The notes: generated from the letters alone by a model not told the origin. A stretch of 32,440 nt of DNA from an uncultured Parasutterella sp. (GCA_947625105.1 CANQMZ010000006.1:1-32440); one strand, 5' to 3'. Counted from the first letter of the stretch, positions 1 to 9,640 are shown. A program made the numbers and translations.

Positions 1-99
1 CTCAGAGATGTGAGAGGGGCTTCTGAAGTAGACCTGAGGGTCAATGCGGAGGTGATTAATTTGGATACGGGACAATGTTTCTCTTTTTATGCGAAATAG
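1..99 (+). CDS. C-terminal fragment of an unknown gene
   Basis: Frame 1 is open from the left edge and ends at a TAG, giving 32 residues that finish with CFSFYAK. The N-terminus lies outside the window, so no family can be assigned. No other frame here has a plausible gene. A weak AGAG/CTCT hairpin followed by TTTT lies shortly after the stop and might be a poor terminator. Confidence 0.4.
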   Translation, partial: LRDVRGASEVDLRVNAEVINLDTGQCFSFYAK

Positions 100-254
100 A
101 GCAACAGAGGGGTTAGCTCTCTTTTGATTCCACCCTTTTAGTACCGGTGGTCTTGACTCATCATGCAGAAAATGCAACGTTACTTATACCCAAAATTCAG
201 TGACTTTCATGAAAAAATACTTCGGGTCTAGCCATTAATCTCAAACGTTAAGGG

Positions 255-290
255 AAAAAAAAGAATCCTTTCGGATCCCTTTATTTTTTT
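255..290 (-). terminator. Rho-independent terminator of the 37-aa ORF (minus strand)
   Basis: Read on the minus strand, AAAGGGATCC-GAAA-GGATTCTTTT folds into a 10-bp stem with two G-U pairs and a GNRA tetraloop, followed by a run of U. On the plus strand the two G-U pairs become A-C mismatches, so the element is clearly built for minus-strand transcripts. It lies just after the stop codon of the small membrane ORF. Confidence 0.75.
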
Positions 291-300
291 TGAATTTTTC

Positions 301-414
301 TTAGCTAAAAAGCTGAGCAACCATCAAGAGTGCACCACTACCAATCACGGACATGACCGAAGAAATGGCAATGATTTTTACAGACTCTTTTTGCTCAATT
401 TCACGATTTTGCAT
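301..414 (-). CDS. 37-aa single-pass small membrane protein, unknown function
   Basis: An ATG ORF below the track's length limit. It encodes a charged N-terminus (MQNREIEQKESVK) followed by about 23 hydrophobic or small residues ending QLFS, which predicts one membrane helix with the N-terminus probably inside. GGGAGAA lies about 7 nt upstream of the ATG, a sigma-70-like promoter lies further upstream, and a GNRA-loop terminator follows the stop, so this is a complete monocistronic unit. I do not recognise the family. Candidates by size and shape are a small accessory subunit of a membrane complex or a stress-related small membrane protein. A type I toxin is less likely, because those usually have a basic C-terminus and no antisense RNA gene is evident here. 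Confidence 0.65.
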   Translation of the reverse strand: MQNREIEQKESVKIIAISSVMSVIGSGALLMVAQLFS

Positions 415-453
415 TAATTGTTTCTCCCAAAACGATTAACTAGAAAGCCGCGC

Positions 454-482
454 ACTATACACGACTAACATTGGAAATTCAA
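454..482 (-). promoter_or_regulatory. Sigma-70-like promoter of the 37-aa ORF
   Basis: On the minus strand TTGAAT is followed after 17 nt by TATAGT, and then by a GC-rich stretch (GCGCGGC). The predicted start lies about 30 nt upstream of the small ORF. Nearly the same -10 plus discriminator sequence recurs on the plus strand at 20857. Confidence 0.6.
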
Positions 483-666
483 TAGGGTTAGGAGAGTTTC
501 GGGGGCTGTTTTGTAACAGAGTGCGAACGGATAAATTTATAAGCTTGCTTTGATGGGCTTTTGATTTTGAAGTTTTCAAGTAAGACATCTAACGTAGAGA
601 AAGGAAGCTCCGCAAAAGTCTAACCAGAAAACAGAGGCATGGTTCTTGATCCTGGCAGCATAAGTG

Positions 667-697
667 TTGGCTTTTAAGATTTTCTAGGTTTTATAAT
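667..697 (+). promoter_or_regulatory. Possible promoter of dcuC-iadA
   Basis: A perfect TATAAT (692-697) lies 33 nt before the dcuC start. The best -35 candidate, TTGGCT, is at a long 19-nt spacing, so an activator may be needed. No convincing FNR palindrome was seen. The rest of 415-666 shows nothing coding. Confidence 0.4.
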
Positions 698-730
698 AAA
701 AACATTGGGTTATTTCTCAAGGAGTTGGTC

Positions 731-2110
731 ATGTTCGGAATAATTGTGACTGTACTTGCAGTCATACTTCTAGGCTATTTTGTTTTGAAGAATTACTACC
801 CGCCAATCATTTTGCTTTTGATTGGTTTGTTTTTATTATTGGTTGCAGGAATTATGGGTACAGATCCTGTGACTGCTAAACAATCTACCCACTTTTTTGG
901 GTTTGACTTGGCAGAGGCTTTTACAAGAACCGTTCAGGGGCGCCTGCCCGGTCTAGGTCTCAACATCATGGCAATCGCGGGCTTTGCCTTTTATATGGAT
1001 AGAATCGGAGCAAGCAAGTCACTGGTCAGATTTTGCGTTCGTCCTTTAAAAGCGATTCATTCGCCATATTTACTGCTCGCTTTGACTTATGTGGTAGGTC
1101 AGTTTATTGCACTTTTCTTTAACTCCGCCGTAGGACTTGGTCTGCTTTTGATGGCCTCAATTTATCCTCTTTTGATTGCACTTGGTGTATCAAGAGTTTC
1201 GGCCGCAGCAGTTATTGCCTCCACATGCTGTCTTGATTTAGGGCCGTCAAGTTCTAATTCTATGAGAGCTGCCGATTTGTGTAATATTGATGTCGTCAGT
1301 TATTTTGTTCAAGGGCAAGGACCAATTGCCCTTTGTACCGTAGCTACTGTTGCTGTTGGCCATTTCTTTGTTCAAAAGTGGTTTGACAAAAGAGAAAAAC
1401 ATGCCGACGACGGTAAGGCAGATTCTGAAAACTTTAATGCTGAAGAGGCCTTGAAGGGTGCGGGGCCATCCTATTACGCCATTCTTCCAATGCTTCCGCT
1501 TTTCTTGTTGGTGATTTTCTCTCCAATGGTTTACGCGAAAGTCAAACTTAGCCTTGTGACCGCTATCGTTGTATCTCTGATTATTTCTCTATTCATTGAT
1601 ATTTTGACTAGAAGGGACTTCAAACTTTGTTGCAAAGATACGCAGGCGATTTTTGAAGGGATGGGCAAGGTTTTCACCTCAACTGTGAGTTTGATTGTTT
1701 GCGCCGAGTTCTTTGCATTGGGGCTTTCCAAGGTCGGAGGTATCACTACAATGATCCAGGCGGCGGCTTCCATGCAAAACGCTGGTCTCATCGTGATGCT
1801 GTTTGTTATGTTACTGATCATGATTGTTGCTTCTGTTGTGACAGGTTCTGGTAACGCTGCGTTTTTTGCTTTCTCGCCATTACTTCCGGAAGCTGCAGCT
1901 TCTGTAGGTATTCCTACCCTGGCTCTTGTGGTTCCCGTTCAACTTTCCGCCGGTATAGCAAGGACCATGAGCCCAATCGCAGGTGTGATCATTGCTGTTG
2001 CGGGTATTTCGGGTTGCACGCCGATTCAGTTGGTCAGGAGAACGATTCCTGTGATGATTTTGGCAATGATCGTTTCAGTAGCTACTAGTTTGATTTTTCT
2101 TGAAGCCTAA
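731..2110 (+). CDS. dcuC: DcuC-family C4-dicarboxylate (anaerobic) transporter
   Basis: A polytopic inner-membrane carrier of 459 residues, the usual DcuC size, with about a dozen hydrophobic segments. The C-terminal part GSGNAAFFAFSPLLPEA followed by QLSAGIARTMSPIAG is typical of the DcuC family. DcuC proteins exchange or export succinate, fumarate and related dicarboxylates during anaerobic growth. The ORF track begins at a TTG (725), but AAGGAG at 719-724 fits the ATG at 731, so I start there. The gene is followed after 13 nt by iadA, so the two are almost certainly cotranscribed. That suggests the true substrate may be a beta-aspartyl dipeptide, or that aspartate released by IadA feeds the fumarate/succinate exchange. 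The family call is firm and the substrate is open. Confidence 0.85.
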   Translation: MFGIIVTVLAVILLGYFVLKNYYPPIILLLIGLFLLLVAGIMGTDPVTAKQSTHFFGFDLAEAFTRTVQGRLPGLGLNIMAIAGFAFYMDRIGASKSLVRFCVRPLKAIHSPYLLLALTYVVGQFIALFFNSAVGLGLLLMASIYPLLIALGVSRVSAAAVIASTCCLDLGPSSSNSMRAADLCNIDVVSYFVQGQGPIALCTVATVAVGHFFVQKWFDKREKHADDGKADSENFNAEEALKGAGPSYYAILPMLPLFLLVIFSPMVYAKVKLSLVTAIVVSLIISLFIDILTRRDFKLCCKDTQAIFEGMGKVFTSTVSLIVCAEFFALGLSKVGGITTMIQAAASMQNAGLIVMLFVMLLIMIVASVVTGSGNAAFFAFSPLLPEAAASVGIPTLALVVPVQLSAGIARTMSPIAGVIIAVAGISGCTPIQLVRRTIPVMILAMIVSVATSLIFLEA

Positions 2111-2123
2111 TGGAGTCCTTGAT

Positions 2124-3266
2124 ATGGCATATTTAATTCGTTCGGCACATTTATATTCACCTGAAGACAAGGGGATAAAAGATGTTTTAATCGTCAACGA
2201 TAAAGTGGCGGCGATTGGCGAAAACTTAAAGATTGAGCTACCGGGTTTGGAAATTATCAATGCCGAGGGCAAGATCATGACCCCGGGATTGATTGATCAG
2301 CATATTCATGTTACAGGCGGAGGCGGCGAGGGAGGTCCACGAACAAGAACTCCCGAGATTCAGCTCTCAGAGCTTATTGAATGCGGAACCACTAGTTTAG
2401 TAGGTGTTTCTGGGACCGATAGTCTCACTCGATCAATTCCTAATCTCTTGGCAAAGGTTCAAGCTTTGACTGAAGAAGGCGTGACAGCGTGGATGTATAC
2501 CAGTAATTATTCTTATCCTCCGACGACGTTAACCGGTAGTGTCAAAGGCGATTTATTGATGGTCCATGAGTGTCTTGGCGTAAAAATTGCCTTAGGTGAT
2601 CATCGTTCTTCTTTCCCAACATCCCAGCAAGTTATGGATCTTTTGACACAAATTCGGGTAGGAGGAATGATTGCGGGAAAACTCGGCGTCTTACACATTC
2701 ATTTGGGTAACGTTCCAGGGGCCTTTGAGATATTTAAGGAAGTAGTGGCTCGCGGTATGCCTATTCGACATATCAGACCGACTCATTGCGCTAGAGATGC
2801 AAAAGTTTTCGAGCATGCCTTGAATTTCGCTAAGGCTGGTGGTCGAATTGATATTACAACAGGTGGATCGTGTTTCTTGAGTAGTCCGGCCGATGCAGTG
2901 GAAACTGCATGGAAAGAAGGTATTGACGAATCCTTAATTACCATGAGTTCTGACGGGCATGGATCAGTGCCTAGATTTAACGATAAGGGTGAAATGATCG
3001 GCCTCGGAGTCGGCGGCGTTGCCTGCAATCTCAGAGACGCAAGGAAACTGTTGGAGCGCGGTTACAAACCAGAAAAAGTTCTTCCTCTCCTGACCCGAAA
3101 CGTTGCCAAGGGCCTAGAGCTGAAAGGCAAAGGAGAAGTGATTATCGGAAACAGTGCAGATGTATGCATATTTGACCAAGACTGGCAACTGCAAGATGTC
3201 ATTTCTAAAGGGGTCGTCATGATGAAAGACAAACAGCTACTCGTCAAAGGAACCTTTGAACAATAG
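2124..3266 (+). CDS. iadA: Isoaspartyl dipeptidase (beta-aspartyl peptidase)
   Basis: A zinc amidohydrolase of 380 residues that cleaves beta-aspartyl (isoaspartyl) dipeptides arising from damaged proteins or diet. Metal-site residues known from E. coli IadA can be placed: QHIH (His60, His62), Lys154 in GVKIALGDH (the carboxylated lysine), His193 in HIHLGN, His221 in RPTHC, and Asp277 in SSDGHGS. The spacing from the lysine onward is the same as in E. coli. The track start at 2100 (TTG) overlaps dcuC. The ATG at 2124 with GGAG eight nt upstream is preferred and gives MAYLIRSAHLY. There is no signal peptide, so the enzyme is cytoplasmic. It is second gene of the dcuC operon and is followed by an inverted repeat that probably ends transcription. 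Confidence 0.92.
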   Translation: MAYLIRSAHLYSPEDKGIKDVLIVNDKVAAIGENLKIELPGLEIINAEGKIMTPGLIDQHIHVTGGGGEGGPRTRTPEIQLSELIECGTTSLVGVSGTDSLTRSIPNLLAKVQALTEEGVTAWMYTSNYSYPPTTLTGSVKGDLLMVHECLGVKIALGDHRSSFPTSQQVMDLLTQIRVGGMIAGKLGVLHIHLGNVPGAFEIFKEVVARGMPIRHIRPTHCARDAKVFEHALNFAKAGGRIDITTGGSCFLSSPADAVETAWKEGIDESLITMSSDGHGSVPRFNDKGEMIGLGVGGVACNLRDARKLLERGYKPEKVLPLLTRNVAKGLELKGKGEVIIGNSADVCIFDQDWQLQDVISKGVVMMKDKQLLVKGTFEQ

Positions 3267-3280
3267 CAACCTACTTTAAA

Positions 3281-3320
3281 CACCCCAATCCTAAAGTCAC
3301 TAGCGCTCGGGATTGGGGTG
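3281..3320. terminator. Inverted repeat between iadA and tRNA-Arg, probable bidirectional terminator
   Basis: CACCCCAATCC and GGATTGGGGTG form a perfect 11-bp stem with an 18-nt loop, between two converging units (iadA and the tRNA). On either strand it is followed only by a weak T-rich stretch, so efficiency is uncertain. Confidence 0.55.
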
Positions 3321-3336
3321 ATTTATTCAGAATTCA

Positions 3337-3411
3337 TGGCAGCCCCAACAGGAATCGAACCTGTACCTCAGTCTTAGGAGGACCACGTTGTATCCATTCA
3401 ACTATGGGGCC
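3337..3411 (-). tRNA. tRNA-Arg (anticodon CCT)
   Basis: Seventy-five nt on the minus strand fold as a tRNA: acceptor GGCCCCA/TGGGGCT (first pair G-U), T-arm ACAGG-TTCGATT-CCTGT, anticodon loop CTCCTAA giving anticodon CCT, and an encoded 3' CCA. It reads AGG, usually a rare codon. A TATAAA box at 3423-3428 (minus) lies 11 nt upstream and is the likely -10; the -35 is weak. Confidence 0.93.
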
Positions 3412-3506
3412 AACACCACCAGTTTATAACAAAAAAAAGAGGTTTTGCGATCGTTAGACGACCCAAGATTGAACCAGGCTACTCAATAGGCGTCTTATCA
3501 CTGAGA

Positions 3507-3534
3507 TTATCTGTTAACAAGCTTTTGGTAAAAT
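3507..3534 (+). promoter_or_regulatory. Possible promoter of parE-parC
   Basis: TTATCT and TAAAAT are separated by 16 nt, with the -10 about 45 nt upstream of the parE ATG. The match is moderate and the transcript leader is T-rich. Confidence 0.4.
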
Positions 3535-3579
3535 ACGACCTGTTTTTTAAACCCGACAGTATTGCGGTTCTTTTTTTGT

Positions 3580-5556
3580 ATGCCTCAAATAAGTTCAAAT
3601 TTAAAAAAGTATTCCGAAGACACAATCAAGGTTTTAAAGGGTTTAGAACCGGTAAAACAGCGTCCGGGCATGTATACCCTGACCGATTCTCCTTTGCATA
3701 TTGTTCAGGAGGTTATTGATAACTCCAGCGATGAAGTGTTGGCTGGGTTTTGTGACCGGATAGAACTCACTTTACATCAGGACGGTTCGGTTTCAGTCGA
3801 AGATAATGGGCGTGGAATTCCTATCGGAGAACACCCCGAAGAAAAAGTGCCGGTTATCGAGCTTGTTTTTACGAGGCTACATGCAGGAGGTAAGTTCAAC
3901 AAGGCTAACGGTGGGGCTTATGCCTTTTCTGGCGGTTTGCATGGTGTTGGGGTATCAGTTACCAATGCGCTTTCCACCCGTTTAGAGGTTACAGTATGGA
4001 GAGATGGACTTGAAAGCACCATCGCCTTCAAAGACGGTTTTGTCTGCGAAAGCCTTTCTTCCGTTAAGTCTCCTAGACCTAAGCGTCAGACTGGAACTAG
4101 AGTTCGTTGCTGGCCGGATCCCAAGTATTTCTCGTCGTCAAATATCCCAAAAGACAACCTGATCCACTTACTGCGGAGCAAAGCAGTTCTACTTCCCGGG
4201 TGTACTGTGGTCTACAGAGAAGAGGCTACAGGACTTGAGCAGATTTGGCTCTATAAGGGGGGTCTTAAAGAGTATCTCGTAGATCAAATTGAAAATGAGT
4301 TCATAGCAACCCCCTTTGAAGCGGAAGGTTTTGCGACCGAGGACGATGAGAACTTCTCCGAAGGTGAGGGCGCGAGTTGGGTTCTTGCATGGACCGAGGA
4401 AGGTCCGCTCAAACAAGAAAGCTTCGTCAATTTAATTCCAACATCTTCAGGCGGAACTCATGTAGCTGGCTTAAAGGATGGCATCTTCCAAGCGGTCAAA
4501 ACCTACATGGAAAGCCATGGGCTAGGAACTAAAGGTGTAAAACTCACTAGCGAAGATGTGTTTGCGAGAGCCAACTTTATTCTTAATGCTAAGGTACTCG
4601 ACCCTCAGTTCCAAGGACAGGTCAAAGATAGACTCATCAGCAGAGAAGCCCTAAGATTGATTTCCACGTTTGTCAGAACTCAGATGGAGTTTTGGCTTAA
4701 CATCCATGGAGAGGACAGCAAAAAACTGATTGATGCGTTCATTAAACAAGCTCAAGCAAGACAACACAGCGCTCAAAAAGTAGAGAGAAAAAAGGGTTCT
4801 TCGGTTGCCGTCCTGCCAGGCAAATTAACCGACTGTACTAGCGGCGATATTGCAAGAAATGAATTATTTCTTGTTGAGGGAGATTCTGCGGGAGGTTCAG
4901 CAAAGAAAGGTAGGGACAAGGACTATCAGGCTATTTTGCCCTTGAGAGGAAAGATTCTGAACTCTTGGGAAGAAAATCCGGATCAGGTATTGAGAAGCCA
5001 AGAAATTCACGATATCTCGGTAGCTATCGGTGTTGACCCTCATAAAACGGGAGAGATCGCCGACTTGTCAGGACTTCGCTATGGAAAGATATGCATTATG
5101 GCTGATGCCGATGTCGATGGTTCTCATATTGAAGTTCTGCTACTAACGCTGTTTTATCGCCACTTCTCTTATTTGATAGAAAAAGGGCACATTTTTGTTG
5201 CGATGCCACCACTGTTCAAAGTAACCGTTGGCAAAATCGGTAAGAAAAAAGAACGCCGTATTTATTGTTTGAATGATGAGGAGCTTTCTTCGACTATCGA
5301 GAAACTTAAGAAAGAAAAACTCAAGGAAGAACAGATAGAGATTTCGCGCTTCAAAGGGCTTGGTGAAATGGATTGGCAGGAGTTGAGGGAAACCTCCTTA
5401 GACCCAGAAACTAGAAGACTGTTGCCCGTCAAGGTGGGAGAGCCCGGGATACCGCTTACTGATAAGGCAATGAATATTCTTATGTCCCGCGAGAAAGCTA
5501 ACGATCGCAAAATGTGGATTGAGCGGCATGGAGACATGTTTGAACCTGATATTTGA
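3580..5556 (+). CDS. parE: DNA topoisomerase IV subunit B
   Basis: The ATPase subunit of topoisomerase IV, which decatenates daughter chromosomes. It has 658 residues, normal for proteobacterial ParE. The N-terminal GHKL fold shows DNGRGIP and the [15 protein letters not shown] loop. The Toprim domain shows [25 protein letters not shown] and the metal-binding DADVDGSHI. The C-terminus RKMWIERHG is typical of the family. The track begins at a TTG (3562), but the ATG at 3580 gives the expected [17 protein letters not shown] start. No Shine-Dalgarno sequence is visible before either codon; the leader is almost all T. parC begins 5 nt after the stop, so the two subunits are cotranscribed. Confidence 0.95.
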   Translation: MPQISSNLKKYSEDTIKVLKGLEPVKQRPGMYTLTDSPLHIVQEVIDNSSDEVLAGFCDRIELTLHQDGSVSVEDNGRGIPIGEHPEEKVPVIELVFTRLHAGGKFNKANGGAYAFSGGLHGVGVSVTNALSTRLEVTVWRDGLESTIAFKDGFVCESLSSVKSPRPKRQTGTRVRCWPDPKYFSSSNIPKDNLIHLLRSKAVLLPGCTVVYREEATGLEQIWLYKGGLKEYLVDQIENEFIATPFEAEGFATEDDENFSEGEGASWVLAWTEEGPLKQESFVNLIPTSSGGTHVAGLKDGIFQAVKTYMESHGLGTKGVKLTSEDVFARANFILNAKVLDPQFQGQVKDRLISREALRLISTFVRTQMEFWLNIHGEDSKKLIDAFIKQAQARQHSAQKVERKKGSSVAVLPGKLTDCTSGDIARNELFLVEGDSAGGSAKKGRDKDYQAILPLRGKILNSWEENPDQVLRSQEIHDISVAIGVDPHKTGEIADLSGLRYGKICIMADADVDGSHIEVLLLTLFYRHFSYLIEKGHIFVAMPPLFKVTVGKIGKKKERRIYCLNDEELSSTIEKLKKEKLKEEQIEISRFKGLGEMDWQELRETSLDPETRRLLPVKVGEPGIPLTDKAMNILMSREKANDRKMWIERHGDMFEPDI

Positions 5557-5561
5557 TAAAA

Positions 5562-8291
5562 ATGCCTATTAAGAAAAAACGTAAAAAACTTAAACCAGAA
5601 GACCAAACGGTTCTCTTTGATAGCGAAGTGCTTCCGGAAATGGAACAAAGTCAAGAAACTGAAACGGATAGGGATCAATCGGCTGAACAAGAGGATTCGA
5701 CAGGTTTTCTTTTTGATATCGCAGGTCTTGAAGAGAAAACTCAAGGTAAGCCCTCTGAGGCAGAGTCTGTGATTGAAGAAGCTGAAAACAAGGCAACATC
5801 AATCGTGGAAGAGGTGCAAGCGGAGGTCCTGAACGAGGAAGAAGCCCTCGTTAATGAACTTGAACAGGTTGAAGTAGTTCCTGAGGATGCTCAACCCAAT
5901 CCAACTGATATAGTTGAAGATGCCCTGTCGCACAGTGACGACGATGGAGAAGAATTAACTCTAGCTTATTTTGCTTCCAAGGCTTATCTTGAATATGCGA
6001 TTTCGGTTGTTAAGGGTCGTGCACTACCAGAAGTAACCGACGGGTTAAAGCCGGTCCAAAGAAGAATCCTCTATTCAATGCGTCGCTTGAATCTATCTTC
6101 AGATTCCAAGCCGGTAAAAAGTGCTCGAGTTGTGGGTGATGTTTTGGGTAAATATCATCCTCATGGGGACCAGGCGGCATATGACGCCATGGTGAGAATG
6201 GCGCAAGACTTCACGATGCGTTATCCGCTTGTCCAAGGGCACGGAAATTTTGGCTCAGCCGATGGAGACCCTCCTGCCGCAATGCGATATACAGAAGTCA
6301 GACTTCATCGTAATGCGGAGTTGTTGCTTGGAGAGCTGGATCAGGGGACGGTTCCGTTCGTGAGCAATTATGATGGTGCATTCAAGGAGCCGCCGATTCT
6401 GCCTGCAAGGCTGCCCATTTTACTGCTTAATGGCTCTAGTGGTATTGCTGTGGGCATGGCGACTGAAATTCCTCCTCATAACCTGAGAGAAGTGGCCTCT
6501 GCATCTGCAGAAATGATTCTCAACCCTGAAACTTCTCTTGAAAAAATCATGGAGTTGTTGCCAGGTCCTGATTTCCCAGGCGGTGGTCAAATTATTTCTT
6601 CAAATTCCGAGATACTATCAGCATATCGGACTGGATACGGCAACCTCAAATTAAGGGCTGTTTATCATTTTGAGGAACTCTCTCGTGGTCAATGGCAGCT
6701 GATCATTGATCAACTTCCCTATAAAGTTTCTGCCCAAAAGGTTATGGAAGAGATTGAAACTCTGACGAATCCGAGACCATCTGGCGAGCGCAAGAAACTG
6801 ACGGAGAAACAACAGCAACTCAAACAGTTGTTGCTTGGAATGATGGGCAGTATTCGAGACGAATCTTCCGCAGAAGAATCGATTCGTATTGTCATCGAGC
6901 CCAAGAGTAAAACTGTTGATAGATCAAACCTTGTAAGCACTCTATGCAACCTGACCAGTTTAGAGGCTAGTGCGAAATTTAATTTAGTGACCATCGGTCT
7001 AGATGGGAAACCAGCTCAAAAAGGTATTCGGGAGGTTCTTTCTGAGTGGTGCGAATTTAGAATTCAAACGGTCAAGCGTAGAACAGAGGCAACCCTTAAA
7101 GATGTGAATGCCAGAATTCATATTCTTGAAGGTCGATTGATCATCATTCTTGACATTGAAGAGGTGATCCGCATCATCAGGAACGCCGAGGATCCTAAGA
7201 AAGCATTGATGGAAACCTTCTCTTTGAGTGATACTCAGGCCGAAGATATCCTGGAAATTAAATTACGTCAGTTGGCCAACTTGGATGAGGTTAAACTCAA
7301 CAAAGAATTGGATAAGTTGCGTAAAGAACAATCAAGACTCAACGATCTGCTCGTCAATGAGGTCAAGATGCGTCGTTTGATCTCTAGGGAAATCATAGCT
7401 GATTCTGAAAAATTCGGTGATGAAAGAAGAACACTCATTGAAGAGTCCAAGGGTTCTGTCTTAGTACAGCAAGTTGTTGATGAACCAGTCACCGTCATTG
7501 TCAGCGAAAAGGGTTTTGTGAAGACAAGAAGTGGCCACGATGTCAATGCTGCTGCCATGAACTTTAAGCTTGGAGACTCGCTAAGAGCCGCCTTTGAGTG
7601 CAGAACTGTTGATTATTTGGTTATGCTGACCAACTTTGGCAGAGTTTACAGTGTACCGGTTTCTCAATTACCGGGTGCAAGAGGTGACGGAACTCATTAT
7701 TCTGCTTTTATTCAGTTGCAAGATAAAGAATTACCTGTTGACTTTTTAGCTACGGCGGGAGAAAACAAAATTTTGATGTCCTCCGATGAGGCAATGGGGT
7801 TCATGTGTAAATTCTCAGATTTGGTTGTCAAGCAGAGAATAGGAAAGTCTTTCTTCACGCTAGGACCCAAGAAAGCCCCGCTACCAATGAGGCTTGTTAC
7901 GCCACTTACTGGTTGGATTGCTGCGCTGTCAAGCAGCGGACGCCTTCTTGTATTTGATGTGAGCGAGATGAGAGCTCTTTCTAGCGGTGGTAAGGGTGTG
8001 ACCATTATTGACTTGGAGACTGGAGAGAAACTCGTCGCGACACTACCTATAACCCCGAATGGAGTTGTTGTTCAGGGTGTCGGGCGCGGACAAAAGAAAC
8101 AGGAACTTAATATTGGTCCTCGTCTGATTGAAGAGTACAGAGGGAAACGGGCTAGAAGAGGCAGAAGAGTGGAAGCCAAATGGAAATTTACTGGCCTCGC
8201 ACCAAGTCCGTTAGACGAAAAAGCACGGGAAGCTGAGGACGTCGTGGTTGACGAAACCCCAAAGATTCCTTCGGATGATTTGTTGAATTAG
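5562..8291 (+). CDS. parC: DNA topoisomerase IV subunit A with a long acidic N-terminal extension
   Basis: The DNA-cleaving subunit of topoisomerase IV, partner of the upstream ParE. The core starts near residue 130 with [17 protein letters not shown] and contains GKYHPHGD and the catalytic tyrosine in AMRYTEVRL (about residue 243). A GyrA/ParC-type C-terminal domain follows. At 909 residues it is about 130 to 150 longer than usual. The excess is a low-complexity N-terminal tail that starts basic ([10 protein letters not shown]) and becomes strongly acidic, with two LFD motifs. In the quinolone region the positions equivalent to E. coli Ser80 and Glu84 are Gln and Asp. The ATG at 5562 is preferred over the TTG at 5553, which overlaps the parE stop. 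No clear Shine-Dalgarno is visible, so translation is probably coupled to parE. Confidence 0.95.
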   Translation: MPIKKKRKKLKPEDQTVLFDSEVLPEMEQSQETETDRDQSAEQEDSTGFLFDIAGLEEKTQGKPSEAESVIEEAENKATSIVEEVQAEVLNEEEALVNELEQVEVVPEDAQPNPTDIVEDALSHSDDDGEELTLAYFASKAYLEYAISVVKGRALPEVTDGLKPVQRRILYSMRRLNLSSDSKPVKSARVVGDVLGKYHPHGDQAAYDAMVRMAQDFTMRYPLVQGHGNFGSADGDPPAAMRYTEVRLHRNAELLLGELDQGTVPFVSNYDGAFKEPPILPARLPILLLNGSSGIAVGMATEIPPHNLREVASASAEMILNPETSLEKIMELLPGPDFPGGGQIISSNSEILSAYRTGYGNLKLRAVYHFEELSRGQWQLIIDQLPYKVSAQKVMEEIETLTNPRPSGERKKLTEKQQQLKQLLLGMMGSIRDESSAEESIRIVIEPKSKTVDRSNLVSTLCNLTSLEASAKFNLVTIGLDGKPAQKGIREVLSEWCEFRIQTVKRRTEATLKDVNARIHILEGRLIIILDIEEVIRIIRNAEDPKKALMETFSLSDTQAEDILEIKLRQLANLDEVKLNKELDKLRKEQSRLNDLLVNEVKMRRLISREIIADSEKFGDERRTLIEESKGSVLVQQVVDEPVTVIVSEKGFVKTRSGHDVNAAAMNFKLGDSLRAAFECRTVDYLVMLTNFGRVYSVPVSQLPGARGDGTHYSAFIQLQDKELPVDFLATAGENKILMSSDEAMGFMCKFSDLVVKQRIGKSFFTLGPKKAPLPMRLVTPLTGWIAALSSSGRLLVFDVSEMRALSSGGKGVTIIDLETGEKLVATLPITPNGVVVQGVGRGQKKQELNIGPRLIEEYRGKRARRGRRVEAKWKFTGLAPSPLDEKAREAEDVVVDETPKIPSDDLLN

Positions 8292-8324
8292 CATTGTTCC
8301 AACTTTTATGAGGGAACCATAAAG

Positions 8325-9194
8325 ATGCTGTGGAAAAACAGGCAAATGAGCTCGCACGTTGAGGATCGAAGAGGGCAAGTCTCCGGTCCGGGTGGAAGAA
8401 TCATGCTTCCCCGTGGGAAAGCTGGTCTTTTGGTGCTTGTTGTGGTAATGGTTGCAGGACTTTACGGAATTGATCTGACACCGATTTTGGGAATGGGAGG
8501 AGACTCCTACACTGTTAATCAGACTCAGCATCCATATTCGGCTTCTCCCGAAGAAGAACAACTTGCTAAGTTTTCTTCTGTTGCCCTACGTTCAACTGAA
8601 GACACTTGGGGCCACATTTTTAGAAATTCTGGAAAGACATATCAGCCTCCAACAATGGTTCTTTATTCCGGAGTCACTCAGACCGCCTGTGGCTATGGCC
8701 AGTCTGCTATGGGTCCTTTCTACTGTCCTTTAGACCGAAAACTTTATGTTGACCTTTCCTTTTATAAGGACATGCAAAAGAAACTTGGTGGCGGAGGAGA
8801 CTTTGCCTTGGGCTATGTTTTGGCCCACGAGGTCGGTCACCACGTGCAAAACCTTCTCGGAATTGCTGACCAGGTAAGGAATCTGCAAAGTCAAACCAAT
8901 CAAAAAGAGGCCAATAAGCTTTCTGTTTTGCTTGAGCTCCAAGCAGACTGTCTTGCGGGGGTTTGGGGTCATCAAATGAATAAAGAGGGAGTGCTTGAGA
9001 AAGGAGATCTCGAGGAAGCACTTAGGACGGCTGCTGCGATCGGAGACGACAGACTCCAAAAACAAGCTCAAGGAAGAGTGGTCCCTGACAGTTTTACTCA
9101 CGGTACTTCTCAGCAAAGATATCACTGGTTCAAAACAGGTTTTGATACCGGAGATCCAAATAAATGTAATACGTTCCAGTCGGCAGGCAGATAA
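8325..9194 (+). CDS. ypfJ: YpfJ-family neutral zinc metallopeptidase, membrane anchored
   Basis: A putative zinc metallopeptidase of 289 residues. The N-terminus [17 protein letters not shown] resembles the E. coli YpfJ start. It is followed by a single hydrophobic segment near residues 32-47 that probably anchors the protein with the bulk in the periplasm. The zinc site HEVGHH is near residue 168, and [12 protein letters not shown] downstream supplies the conserved third-ligand region of the family. [14 protein letters not shown] is the paired-cysteine segment typical of these proteins. GAGGG lies just upstream of the start. The gene sits 33 nt after parC and could be read through from it. 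The physiological substrate of the family is not known. Confidence 0.88.
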   Translation: MLWKNRQMSSHVEDRRGQVSGPGGRIMLPRGKAGLLVLVVVMVAGLYGIDLTPILGMGGDSYTVNQTQHPYSASPEEEQLAKFSSVALRSTEDTWGHIFRNSGKTYQPPTMVLYSGVTQTACGYGQSAMGPFYCPLDRKLYVDLSFYKDMQKKLGGGGDFALGYVLAHEVGHHVQNLLGIADQVRNLQSQTNQKEANKLSVLLELQADCLAGVWGHQMNKEGVLEKGDLEEALRTAAAIGDDRLQKQAQGRVVPDSFTHGTSQQRYHWFKTGFDTGDPNKCNTFQSAGR

Positions 9195-9232
9195 TCCGCA
9201 TAGCCTCTTTTGTAATCAGAGCATATAACTTT

Positions 9233-9637
9233 TTAGCAGTTTTCGGTTTGCGAACCTATCGTACCGGCTCTGACACCAAGACTGGCCAACAAAATTCCAC
9301 CAGTTAGTGTCAGGAAGGTGTACATCCCGGCGGATAAAACTTTTTGTGCTTCAAGTAAAACCGATGCCTCATAGACGAACGATGAAAAGCTTGTAAAACT
9401 GCCAAGGAAGCCAGTTCCGAGCAAAAGAAAGATTAGTCCTGCATGCCTGTTTTTTCTGTTAAGCGAGACCTTTTGACTCACAAAACCTAGTACGAGGGAC
9501 CCTATCCAGTTGATTAACATTAACACTGGTGGAAAAGAAAGATCGGGTGCAAACGTGATAGTTAGCAGAAAAATCCGACTGAGAGTTCCTAAAAAACCTC
9601 CCAACATAACGGCAAATATTTCCTGGAAATTTTTCAT
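9233..9637 (-). CDS. crcB: CrcB/Fluc fluoride channel, second of an adjacent pair
   Basis: A four-helix membrane protein of 134 residues. GGFLGTLSR at the N-terminus, the pore asparagine in LINWIGSLVLG, and GFLGSFTSFSSF (the phenylalanine/serine-rich pore segment) identify a Fluc fluoride exporter. It starts 3 nt after the stop of the other crcB gene, so the two are cotranscribed and probably translationally coupled. The NW after the pore position and the longer C-terminal tail make it the more divergent copy. Paired genes usually encode an obligate antiparallel heterodimer, in contrast to single dual-topology genes that form homodimers. I infer the heterodimer here. Confidence 0.85.
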   Translation of the reverse strand: MKNFQEIFAVMLGGFLGTLSRIFLLTITFAPDLSFPPVLMLINWIGSLVLGFVSQKVSLNRKNRHAGLIFLLLGTGFLGSFTSFSSFVYEASVLLEAQKVLSAGMYTFLTLTGGILLASLGVRAGTIGSQTENC

Positions 9638-9640
9638 TGC

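Noticed and set aside
540-600. Possible FNR site upstream of dcuC (TTGAT and TTGAAGTTTTCAA elements)
   Set aside because: No TTGAT-N4-ATCAA palindrome; only half-sites and an unrelated 5-3-5 inverted repeat.
5262-5744. 160-aa minus-strand ORF across the parE-parC junction
   Set aside because: Antisense to two conserved genes; composition reflects the complement of acidic/lysine-rich coding sequence.
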